Of a stretch of DNA of 64,000 bases, positions 46,197-55,392 are shown in pieces. Source of the stretch: Maribacter sp. PR1 (lineage in GTDB: Bacteria; Bacteroidota; Bacteroidia; Flavobacteriales; Flavobacteriaceae); assembly GCF_028464145.1 (NCBI RefSeq), contig NZ_JAQPCG010000002.1, positions 558,001 to 622,000 on the forward strand, read 5' to 3'. Both the position numbers and the translations under genes were made by a program. Numbering within the stretch: the stretch's first letter is position 1; every line of letters starts with the position of its first letter. Below the pieces are notes generated by a model. It was given only the letters and a program-made list of their open reading frames with translations, was not told the origin of the DNA and did no database searches.

Positions 46197-46850
46197 ATGG
46201 AGAAAGAGGGAATTATTTTTGATCTGGACGGTGTAATCGTGGATACTGCGAAATATCACTATCTCGCATGGAAAAAACTGGCCAATGAGCTGGGGTTCGA
46301 ATTTACACAAGAACAAAATGAATTGTTTAAGGGGGTGAGTAGAAAATGTTGTTTGGAAATTTTGCTCGACATTGGCAATATTGATGCTTCCCAAAGTCAA
46401 TTTGATCAATGGATGATTGAAAAAAACGAGGATTATTTATCCTATATAGAAAAGATGGATGCTTCGGAAATTTTACCGGATGTGCCAAGGGTGTTACGAT
46501 ATTTTAATGAAAGAAACGTACCTATGGCATTGGGTTCAGCTAGTAAAAATGCCAAACCGATATTAGAAAAAGTGGGACTACTATCCTATTTTGATAGCAT
46601 AGTAGATGGGAATAATGTTACTAAAGCCAAACCCGACCCTGAAGTTTTTTTAATAGCTTCGAAAAATTTGGGAGTGGTCGCAAACAAATGTGTTGTTTTC
46701 GAGGATGCCGTAGCAGGAATACAGGCGGCCAACCTAGCAGATATGACTAGTATTGGTATTGGAGACCCAAAAACTTTACGGGAAGCAAATTATAATTTTA
46801 CGGATTTTACAGAAATTTCAAACGAATTTTTGGATAGCCTTATTCAATAG
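46197..46850 (+). CDS. pgmB: Beta-phosphoglucomutase
   Basis: A 217-residue HAD-superfamily phosphomutase. The nucleophile motif FDLDGVIVDT is at residues 8-17, the cap has KGVSRKCCLEIL near 40, motif II GSASKNA is near 115, the Lys of motif III is in KAKPDPE near 145 and the acidic motif IV is FEDAVAGIQA near 168. It converts beta-glucose-1-phosphate, the product of the GH65 phosphorylase encoded next, to glucose-6-phosphate. The open frame extends to a GTG at 46164 inside lacI, but the ATG at 46197 places the motif at the family position. Confidence 0.93.
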   Translation: MEKEGIIFDLDGVIVDTAKYHYLAWKKLANELGFEFTQEQNELFKGVSRKCCLEILLDIGNIDASQSQFDQWMIEKNEDYLSYIEKMDASEILPDVPRVLRYFNERNVPMALGSASKNAKPILEKVGLLSYFDSIVDGNNVTKAKPDPEVFLIASKNLGVVANKCVVFEDAVAGIQAANLADMTSIGIGDPKTLREANYNFTDFTEISNEFLDSLIQ

Positions 46851-46907
46851 TTCTTTACTTATTCCTATTTTAATCCAATTACATTAAACAATATTTATCC
46901 GACAACT

Positions 46908-49214
46908 ATGAATCAGGATTATATACAAGCCGACGAATGGTCCATAATAGAAGAGGGTTTTGATAAGCAACATGTAAAGGCTTCCGAAAGTTTATTCAGT
47001 CTGGGCAATGGTGCCATGGGACAGCGAGCAAACTTTGAAGAGACCTATACAGGTGAAACTTTCCAGGGAAGCTATATTGCGGGAGTTTATTATCCGGATA
47101 AAACCCGTGTTGGCTGGTGGAAAAATGGATATCCAGAATATTTTGCCAAAGTGTTGAATGCTCCCAATTGGATAGGTATAAAAGTATTCGTAAATGGCCA
47201 TGAATTCGACTTGGCTACTTGTACTAAGGTTTCTGGATATAAACGTGAATTGAACATGAAAGAGGGCTGGCACAAAAGAACTTTTAGTGCTGTCTTGCCC
47301 AATACTATTGAAATAAAGGTCGAGGTAACCCGCTTTCTAAGTTTGAAATTGGATGAGGTCGGGGCTATCGAATTTAAACTAACATTGCCGAACAGTGATG
47401 CGGAAGTTTCTTTTGTTCCATATTTAGACAGTGGCATTACCAATGAAGATAGTAATTGGGATGATAAATTCTGGAATACGACGAATGTGTCAACTTCAGG
47501 GAACCGTGCCTTTATAGAGGCGCATACAATGAAGACCAACTTTAAGACCTGTGCCTTTATGCAGGCAAGTTTAGATTATAATGGGAAATCAATTCAAGGC
47601 AAGTTGGAAGAATCTCAGGAAAACTTCATATCCATGAAATTTTCCCAGAAAATTAAAAGGGGAGAAGATCTAACACTTGTAAAATTCGGAGGATATACAG
47701 TATCTCGTAATCATGACGAAGGAGAATTGGTAAGCGCTGCCAACCAAGCATTGGACCAAGCTTCGATTCTTGGTTTTAAAGGATTGTTGGAAGAACAAAA
47801 ACAGGCCTGGGCCAACATATGGGAAATGAGCGATATCGTAATTGAAGGTGATATCAAAGCACAACAAGGTATTCGATTCAATATTTTTCAACTGAACCAA
47901 ACCTATCTAGGAACCGATTCTAGATTGAATATTGGCCCAAAAGGTTTTACGGGAGAAAAGTATGGCGGGAGTACCTATTGGGATACGGAAGCGTATTGCA
48001 TTCCATTTTATATGGCGACCAAGGACGAAAAGGTTGCTAGAAAATTATTAAAATATAGATACAATCACCTAGAAAAGGCCATTGTAAATGCGCAAAAACT
48101 TGGATTTTCGAATGGTGCAGCACTTTATCCCATGGTAACCATGAACGGCGAGGAATGCCATAACGAATGGGAAATAACCTTTGAGGAAATTCATAGGAAT
48201 GGTGCCATAGCCTTCGCTATATATAACTATTATCGATATACCGGTGATTATAGTTACATCCCGGAAATGGGGCTAGAGGTCCTTATAGGTATCGCTAGGT
48301 TTTGGCATCAAAGAGCCAATTTTTCAGGTCACAAGAAAAAGTATGTCATTTTAGGGGTTACGGGCCCCAACGAATATGAAAACAACGTCAATAATAATTG
48401 GTATACCAATTACTTGGCACAATGGTGTATCAATTTCGCAATAGAACAACTCGGCCGTGTAAAAGAAGGATATCCTAATGATTATAAAAGAGTTGTAGGG
48501 AAGACAAATCTTACACCAACAGAATGCGAGGCCTGGAAAAAAGTAGCGGACAATATGTATTTTCCATATTCGGATGAATACAAGGTCTTTTTACAACAAG
48601 ATGGGTTTTTGGATAAAGATTTGGTCAAGGTAAGTGACCTGAACAAGACGGAAAGACCCATCAACCAAAAATGGAGTTGGGATAGAATTTTAAGGTCGCC
48701 CTATATCAAGCAGGCCGATGTATTGCAAGGATTCTATTTCTTCGAAGATAATTTTTCTACAGAAGAATTGGAAAAGCATTTTGATTTCTATGAGCCTTTT
48801 ACCGTACATGAGTCATCATTATCACCTTGTGTACACAGTATTCAGGCAGCTAAGTTGGGAAGAATGGATCAAGCCTATCAATTTTATCTAAGAACATCAA
48901 GGTTAGACTTGGATGATTATAATAAAGAGGTCGAGGAGGGTCTTCACATTACCTCCATGGCTGGCACTTGGATGAGTATCGTGGAAGGTTTTGGTGAAAT
49001 GAGGGTGATTAATGACCAACTTTCTTTTAATCCCAGAATACCTGAGCAATGGAATGCATATTCATTCAAAGTCAATTTTAGAAATAGAATTATAAAAGTA
49101 AAAGTTTCTGCGGATGAAGTAACCTTTGAAATGACCGGGGAAAAAGGAATTCTAATCATGGTAAAAGGAAAGCAAAGGGAGCTGTTACCTAATAATAAAT
49201 TGACTGTAGGATAG
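46908..49214 (+). CDS. GH65 maltose phosphorylase-type glycoside phosphorylase
   Basis: A 768-residue cytoplasmic GH65 enzyme of normal length. The general acid is E489 in VTGPNEYENNV, with the substrate-binding YWDTEAYCIPF stretch near 357 and the KQADVLQGF and VHESSLSPCVHSI phosphate-site region near residues 600-645. Such enzymes split maltose with phosphate into glucose and beta-glucose-1-phosphate; trehalose or kojibiose phosphorylases have the same fold, so exact specificity is inferred from the context (pgmB upstream, GH13 downstream, SusD). No signal peptide. Confidence 0.9.
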   Translation: MNQDYIQADEWSIIEEGFDKQHVKASESLFSLGNGAMGQRANFEETYTGETFQGSYIAGVYYPDKTRVGWWKNGYPEYFAKVLNAPNWIGIKVFVNGHEFDLATCTKVSGYKRELNMKEGWHKRTFSAVLPNTIEIKVEVTRFLSLKLDEVGAIEFKLTLPNSDAEVSFVPYLDSGITNEDSNWDDKFWNTTNVSTSGNRAFIEAHTMKTNFKTCAFMQASLDYNGKSIQGKLEESQENFISMKFSQKIKRGEDLTLVKFGGYTVSRNHDEGELVSAANQALDQASILGFKGLLEEQKQAWANIWEMSDIVIEGDIKAQQGIRFNIFQLNQTYLGTDSRLNIGPKGFTGEKYGGSTYWDTEAYCIPFYMATKDEKVARKLLKYRYNHLEKAIVNAQKLGFSNGAALYPMVTMNGEECHNEWEITFEEIHRNGAIAFAIYNYYRYTGDYSYIPEMGLEVLIGIARFWHQRANFSGHKKKYVILGVTGPNEYENNVNNNWYTNYLAQWCINFAIEQLGRVKEGYPNDYKRVVGKTNLTPTECEAWKKVADNMYFPYSDEYKVFLQQDGFLDKDLVKVSDLNKTERPINQKWSWDRILRSPYIKQADVLQGFYFFEDNFSTEELEKHFDFYEPFTVHESSLSPCVHSIQAAKLGRMDQAYQFYLRTSRLDLDDYNKEVEEGLHITSMAGTWMSIVEGFGEMRVINDQLSFNPRIPEQWNAYSFKVNFRNRIIKVKVSADEVTFEMTGEKGILIMVKGKQRELLPNNKLTVG

Positions 49215-49270
49215 ATGGTCTTAAAAGAATCAAGTGTTATCGCTTTATCTCAGGAAAAAGAGATTTAAAA

Positions 49271-51040
49271 ATGAAAGGGAAGATTGTAATCTATCATGTT
49301 TTCACAAGACTGTTTGGTAATACCAACACTACAAACAAACCATGGGGAACCATTGAGGAAAATGGGGTGGGTAAGTTTGCGGATTTTAGCGATAAGGCCT
49401 TGGCTGAAATTAAGGATTTAGGAATTTCGCATATTTGGTATACAGGAGTTCCTCATCATGCCGTTATAAGGGATTATACGGATTTTGGCATTTCCAATGA
49501 TGATGCAAATGTAGTGAAAGGGCGCGCAGGTTCTCCCTATGCTGTAAAGGATTATTACAATGTGAACCCTGACTTGGCGACAGACCCGGCCAAACGGCTA
49601 GAGGATTTCAAGGCACTAATCGATAGAACTCATAAGCACGGAATTAGGGTAATTATAGATATTGTACCTAATCATGTTGCAAGAAATTATGAGGGTATTT
49701 CTAATCCGGAAGGGGTTTCTGGTTTTGGAGTACACGATGATACCAGTCTGGAATATAAAAAGGACAACAATTTCTATTATATCCCTAATTCTGTATTTCA
49801 GGTTCCAGATTGGCATGACGGCTACCAGCCTTTGGGAGGTGAAAATCATAAGGCCATAGGGACACTTGAGGAGAAACCGGCAAAGTGGACCGGTAACGGT
49901 GCTAGAAGTCCCAAGCCTGATATGAACGACTGGTACGAAACGGTACGCATAAATTATGGGGTTCGCCCAGATGGAGAAATAGATTTTGACCTTCTACCTT
50001 ATGATTTTGGAGAACGGGACTACAAAGAACACTTTAATTTTTGGAAGCACAAAGAGGTTCCTAATTCTTGGATTAAGTTTAGGGATATAGCCTTGTTTTG
50101 GTTGGATTTAGGTGTAGATGGCTTTCGGTACGATATGGCCGAGATGGTTCCTGTAGAATTCTGGAGCTTTATGAATTCATCCATCAAAATGAAAAATGAA
50201 GACACCTTTTTAATGGCCGAGGTCTATAACCCAGATTTGTATAGAACTTTTATTCACAAAGGTAAGATGGATTACTTGTACGATAAGGTAGATTTTTATG
50301 ATGGTCTTAAGCATATCATGAAAGGTTACGGTTGGTCCGATCATATACCAGTAGTACAAAATGGACTAAAGGATATTGAACATCATATGCTCCATTTTCT
50401 GGAAAACCATGACGAACAAAGAATTGCAAGTCCGGAGTTTGTTGGCAAGGCCGAAATAGCCAAACCTGCAATGGTGGTTTCTGCAACCATAAGTACCTCT
50501 CCCACAATGATTTATTTTGGACAAGAAGTGGGTGAGCCGGCGGCCGAGAACCCAGGCTTTGGAAGTCCGTCGAGGACATCGATATTCGATTATGTTGGAG
50601 TTCCGAATCACCAACGTTGGGTAAACGATAAAAAGTTTGATGGAGGTCAGTTAAGCTCGGAGGAAAGAGGCCTAAGAGATTTTTATAAAAGGGTATTAAA
50701 TTTTACTTTGAAGAGTGAGGCCTTAATGGGCAATTATCGAGAGATTCATTTCTATAATAAGGAACTTACCCAAAACTATAATCATAGGGTCTTATCGTAT
50801 GTACGTTGGTCAAAGAACCAAAAGCTTATTGTAATCGCTAATTTTGATGTTCAAGAATCATTTTCTTTTGAATTAAAGTTACCTGTCGACTTGATAGAAG
50901 AATGGGAACTTAAGAATGAGGAGTTTGTTTTAAAGGAAATGCTTTACGGGGGGAATAATCAATTAAAAATTAGCAACAAAGAGGGATTTATAGATATTCA
51001 TCTTGCTCCTTTGGAATCATTAATTTTTGAAATACAATAG
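49271..51040 (+). CDS. GH13 alpha-amylase family enzyme, cytoplasmic
   Basis: A 589-residue GH13 barrel enzyme without signal peptide. The four family regions are present: DIVPNHV near 135, GFRYDMAE with the nucleophile D288, LMAEVYN with the acid/base E317, and ENHDEQR with D381. The short N-terminus begins directly with the first barrel strand (IVIYHVFTRLFG). It probably trims imported malto-oligosaccharides to maltose for the GH65 phosphorylase. It follows the phosphorylase gene by 56 bases in the same direction. Confidence 0.92.
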   Translation: MKGKIVIYHVFTRLFGNTNTTNKPWGTIEENGVGKFADFSDKALAEIKDLGISHIWYTGVPHHAVIRDYTDFGISNDDANVVKGRAGSPYAVKDYYNVNPDLATDPAKRLEDFKALIDRTHKHGIRVIIDIVPNHVARNYEGISNPEGVSGFGVHDDTSLEYKKDNNFYYIPNSVFQVPDWHDGYQPLGGENHKAIGTLEEKPAKWTGNGARSPKPDMNDWYETVRINYGVRPDGEIDFDLLPYDFGERDYKEHFNFWKHKEVPNSWIKFRDIALFWLDLGVDGFRYDMAEMVPVEFWSFMNSSIKMKNEDTFLMAEVYNPDLYRTFIHKGKMDYLYDKVDFYDGLKHIMKGYGWSDHIPVVQNGLKDIEHHMLHFLENHDEQRIASPEFVGKAEIAKPAMVVSATISTSPTMIYFGQEVGEPAAENPGFGSPSRTSIFDYVGVPNHQRWVNDKKFDGGQLSSEERGLRDFYKRVLNFTLKSEALMGNYREIHFYNKELTQNYNHRVLSYVRWSKNQKLIVIANFDVQESFSFELKLPVDLIEEWELKNEEFVLKEMLYGGNNQLKISNKEGFIDIHLAPLESLIFEIQ

Positions 51041-51043
51041 AAT

Positions 51044-51787
51044 ATGAAAAGAGTATTACTAGTTTTGATTACAGGTTTAACTTTAGTTTCTTGTAATATG
51101 AAAAAACCGCTAATAATCGGCCATAGAGGCGCAATGGGCCATGAGACAGAAAACACCTTGGCTTCCGTACAAAAAGCCATGGACTTGGGAGTGGATATGA
51201 TAGAAATCGATGTGTTCAAAGTTAAAAGTGGTGAAATTGTAGTATTTCACGATGAAAACGTGGAAAGACTAACAAATGGTCCAGGAAGTATAGAGGATTA
51301 TAATTATATAGATTTAAAAAAACTAATTGTGGATGGTGGACATAAAATACCAATGCTTCAAGATGTCCTCAAATTAATTGATAACAAAGTTGCACTGAAT
51401 ATTGAGTTGAAAGGTGCAAATACTGCGGACCGTGTTAACCACATAATGACTTATTATATAGAAAACAAAGGCTGGTCCGCTGAAAATTTCATTATTTCAA
51501 GTTTTAATTGGGATGAATTAAGGGAAATGAGAACGCTTAACCCAAACGTGAAATTAGCCATTCTTACCGAAGAAGACCCAACGGAAGCTATACCCATAGC
51601 CAAGGAATTGAATGCGGTTGCAATCAACCCCTATTATAAGAATGTAAATCTCCAAGTTGCTAATACAATAAGAGAAGCCGGACTCAAAATTTATGTATGG
51701 ACGGTAAACGAAGAAGAAGATATTAACGCCATGAAAAGAATCGATGTAGATGGGATTATTACAAACTACCCAGAAAGAATAAACTAA
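51044..51787 (+). CDS. Glycerophosphodiester phosphodiesterase family lipoprotein
   Basis: A 247-residue GDPD-fold enzyme exported as a lipoprotein (lipobox LVSC, Cys 17). Catalytic and calcium-site residues are in IGHRGAMGHETENT (H27, R28, E37 region), MIEIDV and VVFHDENVERLT, and the C-terminal IYVWTVNEE is typical. It would hydrolyse glycerophosphodiesters to glycerol-3-phosphate and an alcohol in the periplasm. It starts 3 bases after the GH13 stop, so it may be carried on the alpha-glucan transcript, although its function is unrelated. Confidence 0.9.
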   Translation: MKRVLLVLITGLTLVSCNMKKPLIIGHRGAMGHETENTLASVQKAMDLGVDMIEIDVFKVKSGEIVVFHDENVERLTNGPGSIEDYNYIDLKKLIVDGGHKIPMLQDVLKLIDNKVALNIELKGANTADRVNHIMTYYIENKGWSAENFIISSFNWDELREMRTLNPNVKLAILTEEDPTEAIPIAKELNAVAINPYYKNVNLQVANTIREAGLKIYVWTVNEEEDINAMKRIDVDGIITNYPERIN

Positions 51788-53073
51788 TGTACGATGTGGT
51801 TATTGTTGGGGGCGGGGCTGCAGGATTTTATGCAGCTATTCATGTCGCAGAGGCAAGACCAAAAATTAAAATAGCGATTTTAGAACGCGGGAAGGAAGTG
51901 CTTGCCAAAGTTAAGGTTTCTGGAGGGGGAAGGTGTAATGTTACCCATGCCGAGTTCCGACCAAAAGAACTCGCTTCTCACTATCCTCGCGGAGAAAGGG
52001 AGCTTTTAGGTCCTTTTCATTCCTATGCCAGTGGAGATACCGTTGAATTCTTTGAAAAAAGGGGAGTTGACCTAAAAATAGAAGAGGATGGTAGAATATT
52101 CCCAACGACCGACTCCTCGCAAACTATCATAAATTGTTTGACTTCAGAAGCTAAAAAGTTAGGAGTACAAACCTTTCTTCTATGTAGTGTTACCGGGATA
52201 GAACCATTTACCGAAGAGAATGAAAAATTATGGCACGTTGCTACAACTACCCAAACTTTTAAAACAAAAAAATTACTCCTTGCAACTGGTAGTAATTTAA
52301 AGGTTTGGAAGATGCTGACGCAGTTGGGACACAATATAATTACTCCGGTACCCTCCCTTTTTACATTCAATATTCAGGACGAAAGAATAAAGCATATTCC
52401 CGGTCTAAGTACCTACGCTGAGGTAACCGTACTGGACAAAAAAAAGTCGCGGAGGAATTATCAGAAGAATAGTGCGCAAAGTGAGATACTTTTTGCGGAG
52501 GGTCCATTGTTAATTACACATTGGGGAATGAGCGGTCCCGCTATTTTAAGGCTCTCGGCTTGGGGCGCTAGAATACTGGAGTCCTATAACTATAGTTTTA
52601 GAATTAAAGTTAATTGGGTGCCAGAGTATCATTCAGATGGACTCCTAGAGCTATTTATGAAGGTGAAACAGGTAGAAAAGAAGACTATCCTTAGAACTAA
52701 GATAGTTGATGTTCCAAAAAGATTATGGGCCAGTCTTGTCCGTGCTTCAGGTATAAGTGATAAACTTACATGGCCCGAGGTCAGTAAAATTCAACTACAG
52801 GAGTTAGCGAATCAACTTACCAGTGGATTGTTTCACGTTAATGGAAAAAGTACGTTCAAGGAAGAATTTGTAACGGCTGGCGGGGTAGATCTAAAAGACA
52901 TAAATTTTAAAACGTACGAAAGTAAGATACAGCCTAATCTATATTTTGCAGGTGAAATTTTAAATATAGATGCAATTACGGGTGGTTTTAATTTTCAGAA
53001 CGCATGGACCGGAGGGTTTATAGCGGCTCAGGGCATCGTGAATGGCTTAAGTGAAATTGGAGAGAATGAGTAG
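51787..53073 (+). CDS. BaiN/HI0933-family NAD(P)/FAD-dependent oxidoreductase
   Basis: A 428-residue flavoprotein. The FAD motif IVGGGAAGFYAAIH is at residues 6-19, GGGRCNVTHA follows near 45-54, and the C-terminal GGVDLKDIN and ITGGFNFQNAWTGG strands are the family signature. Members are often annotated as aminoacetone oxidase-like or flavoprotein YhiN; the physiological substrate is not established. The A of its ATG is the last base of the GDPD TAA stop, indicating coupling, and it overlaps the following DUF1697 gene by 8 bases. Confidence 0.88.
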   Translation: MYDVVIVGGGAAGFYAAIHVAEARPKIKIAILERGKEVLAKVKVSGGGRCNVTHAEFRPKELASHYPRGERELLGPFHSYASGDTVEFFEKRGVDLKIEEDGRIFPTTDSSQTIINCLTSEAKKLGVQTFLLCSVTGIEPFTEENEKLWHVATTTQTFKTKKLLLATGSNLKVWKMLTQLGHNIITPVPSLFTFNIQDERIKHIPGLSTYAEVTVLDKKKSRRNYQKNSAQSEILFAEGPLLITHWGMSGPAILRLSAWGARILESYNYSFRIKVNWVPEYHSDGLLELFMKVKQVEKKTILRTKIVDVPKRLWASLVRASGISDKLTWPEVSKIQLQELANQLTSGLFHVNGKSTFKEEFVTAGGVDLKDINFKTYESKIQPNLYFAGEILNIDAITGGFNFQNAWTGGFIAAQGIVNGLSEIGENE

Positions 53074-53608
53074 GTACATTGCTTTTTTAAGGGGAATCAA
53101 TGTAAGTGGGCAAAAGAAAGTACCTATGGTAGAACTGCGTTCCATCATGTCCAATATCGGTTTGGAGGAGGTAAAAACCTATATACAAAGTGGAAATGTC
53201 ATTTTTACAAGTAAGCGTACATTAATATCAAAATTAGAAGAACAAATAGAAAAGGCTATTAAGAAAAATTTCGGTTTTGATGTTCCGGTTTTAGTAAAGT
53301 CGGTTGAAGATTTACAGAAAATTTTAAAAAATAATCCTTTCGATGATGGAGATAATTTAGCGGTAAATAAGATTTATTTCGTACTTCTGTTTCAAAATCC
53401 GGGCCTAGAAAAAATAAATGCTTTTAAGAATGAAGTATTTCCCAGTGAAAAATGGGAATTTAATAATAATTGTATCTACCTATGTTGTGAGAACGGCTAT
53501 GGTAAAGCTAAACTGAATAACAATATGATAGAACGAAAGTTAAAGGTCGATGCGACGACTAGGAATTACAGAACTATGCACAAGCTAATAGAAATGGGCA
53601 TAAATTAA
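53066..53608 (+). CDS. DUF1697 domain-containing protein
   Basis: A 180-residue protein with all marks of DUF1697: YIAFLRGINVSGQKKVPM at the start, TYIQSGNVIFTS near residue 36 and the C-terminal TTRNYRTMHKLIEM. The biochemical role is unknown. A GTG at 53051 is possible, but the ATG at 53066 begins with the usual MSRYIAFLRG. Its TAA overlaps the stop of the convergent tspO gene in TTAA at 53605-53608. Confidence 0.9.
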   Translation: MSRYIAFLRGINVSGQKKVPMVELRSIMSNIGLEEVKTYIQSGNVIFTSKRTLISKLEEQIEKAIKKNFGFDVPVLVKSVEDLQKILKNNPFDDGDNLAVNKIYFVLLFQNPGLEKINAFKNEVFPSEKWEFNNNCIYLCCENGYGKAKLNNNMIERKLKVDATTRNYRTMHKLIEMGIN

Positions 53609-54078
53609 TTAAGTTCCCATAATTTATAATTTAGGATGGTTGCAAAACAAACCCATGCCAAATAAGGAATCAATAAAACCGCGGCTACCTTACTAACTAA
53701 TTTAAACCATTTTATGGTAAATAGTATCATTACCAACAAAGCTAGAATAACCAGTAAAGCCCAAAAGGGAGATTTTAGACCAAAAAAGACAATACTCCAA
53801 AGCGCGTTTAACAACAATTGGAAACCAAAGTGATATAAGGCGGTCTTAACCCATTTATGATGAAATCCCTTGGCCCAAACCCATCCTGCGGAAACCCCCA
53901 TTAACACGTAAAGCACCGTCCATACTGGCGCAAATAGCCAATTCGGCGGATTAAAGCTTGGCTTGTTTAAAGTTAGGTACCAATCGTTTACTGAACTTTG
54001 TGTAACCACGCTGGAGAGGAACCCAATAATCAGGCATACCGCAACGCTGATAAAAACATACATTAGTTTTTTCTTCAT
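53605..54078 (-). CDS. tspO: TspO/MBR-family membrane protein
   Basis: A 157-residue protein with five hydrophobic helices. The conserved LNKPSFNPPNWLFAPVWTVLY segment lies near residues 37-57, MGVSAGWVW follows, and the ALWSIVFFGLKSP helix and PYLAWVCFATILNYKLWELN end match TspO. These proteins bind porphyrins or other tetrapyrroles in the inner membrane. The ATG at 54078 is chosen over a TTG five codons upstream. It is divergent from the mevalonate gene mvaD. Confidence 0.9.
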   Translation of the reverse strand: MKKKLMYVFISVAVCLIIGFLSSVVTQSSVNDWYLTLNKPSFNPPNWLFAPVWTVLYVLMGVSAGWVWAKGFHHKWVKTALYHFGFQLLLNALWSIVFFGLKSPFWALLVILALLVMILFTIKWFKLVSKVAAVLLIPYLAWVCFATILNYKLWELN

Positions 54079-54135
54079 CTGGGTGGTGTTCAAGCTCTAA
54101 AATAATCATTTATTTTAATTGCTCCGGCTAAAAAC

Positions 54136-54143
54136 TATCTTTG
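54136..54143 (+). promoter_or_regulatory. -7 element before mvaD
   Basis: TATCTTTG matches TAnnTTTG exactly and lies 16 bases before the mvaD ATG. A TTG occurs only 14 bases upstream of it, shorter than the usual 19-21, so the -33 part is weak. Confidence 0.35.
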
Positions 54144-54159
54144 CACAAAGGTTGTTTTA

Positions 54160-55248
54160 ATGACAGAAAAAGATTTCATCCCTTCTGGATATTTACAGTT
54201 AATAAAAGAAGGTAAGGTTGGCTATAAATCCCCTAGTAACATTGCTTTGGTAAAATATTGGGGCAAAAAAGAAGGGCAAATTCCGGCAAATCCATCTATT
54301 AGCTTTACTTTAAGTGCATGTTCGACTACCACGATACTCAGCTTTAATAAACTACCAAAACCAACGAAATATTATTCATTTGAGCTTTTATTTGAAGGGA
54401 AGCCCAAGCTCGATTTTAATCCAAAAATCATCACCTTTTTTGATAGAATACTACCTTATTTTCCTTTTTTAAAAGAATACCATTATGTTATTGAGACAGG
54501 CAATTCATTTCCCCATAGCAGTGGTATTGCATCTTCTGCTAGTGGTATGGCAGCATTGGCGCTCTGTCTCCTGGAAATAGAACGACTACATCTTCCCAAT
54601 TTAGAAGAAAAATATTTCATGAAAAAAGCTTCTTTTTTGGCCCGTTTGGGTTCTGGAAGTGCTTGTAGAAGTCTAGAAGGGCCAATAGTGGAATGGGGAC
54701 TTCATAAGGATATACCTGAAAGTTCTAATTTGTATGGAGTAAAATATTCAAGTGAAGTACATCCTATATTCAAAAATTTTCATGACACCATATTGCTGGT
54801 GGATAAAGGGGAGAAACAAGTAAGTAGTACTGCAGGTCACGATTTGGTCAATGGACACCCATTTGCTGAACGCCGTTTTGAACAGGCTCATAAGAACTTA
54901 ACTCGATTAAAATCCGTTCTAAAGGAGGGGGATTTATCAGGATTTGTAAAAATTGTTGAAAGCGAGGCATTGACCTTGCATGCCATTATGATGACTGGTG
55001 ACCCTTACTTTATTCTAATGAAGCCCAATACCCTGGAAATCATTAATAAAATATGGTTATTTAGGGAGAAATCAGGAACACACGTTTGCTTTACTTTGGA
55101 TGCAGGTGCCAATGTTCATGTACTATATCCGGAGAACGAGAAAGAGATGGTGAATCAATTTATTGTGAATGAGTTAGTTGTATACTGTCAAAACCAGCAG
55201 TATATTTGTGATAGAATTGGGTTGGGAGCTAAAAAACTAGTGGTTTAG
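54160..55248 (+). CDS. mvaD: Diphosphomevalonate decarboxylase
   Basis: A 362-residue GHMP-fold enzyme. It shows SPSNIALVKYWGKK at about residues 25-38, the phosphate-binding loop PHSSGIASSASGMAALA near 115-131 and SGSACRSLEG near 165. It converts mevalonate diphosphate to isopentenyl diphosphate with ATP. The next genes encode a mevalonate-kinase-like protein and a UbiA prenyltransferase, which fits an isoprenoid cluster. The ATG start is well supported. Confidence 0.92.
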   Translation: MTEKDFIPSGYLQLIKEGKVGYKSPSNIALVKYWGKKEGQIPANPSISFTLSACSTTTILSFNKLPKPTKYYSFELLFEGKPKLDFNPKIITFFDRILPYFPFLKEYHYVIETGNSFPHSSGIASSASGMAALALCLLEIERLHLPNLEEKYFMKKASFLARLGSGSACRSLEGPIVEWGLHKDIPESSNLYGVKYSSEVHPIFKNFHDTILLVDKGEKQVSSTAGHDLVNGHPFAERRFEQAHKNLTRLKSVLKEGDLSGFVKIVESEALTLHAIMMTGDPYFILMKPNTLEIINKIWLFREKSGTHVCFTLDAGANVHVLYPENEKEMVNQFIVNELVVYCQNQQYICDRIGLGAKKLVV

Positions 55249-55392
55249 GAGCATACTTTAAATACTATTTTGACGTTTTTAAGGTAAATTTTTAAGCAAA
55301 ACACTTAATTTTTTGAAGAGAAAACCCAGAAATTGGTGTTTTAGTTGCTTATATTTATATAGTTGTAGCGCCTTACAGACTTATATTTAAAA

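Noticed and set aside
47090-47539. 149-residue minus-strand frame
   Set aside because: Shadow of the GH65 gene, which has clear catalytic motifs in the other strand.
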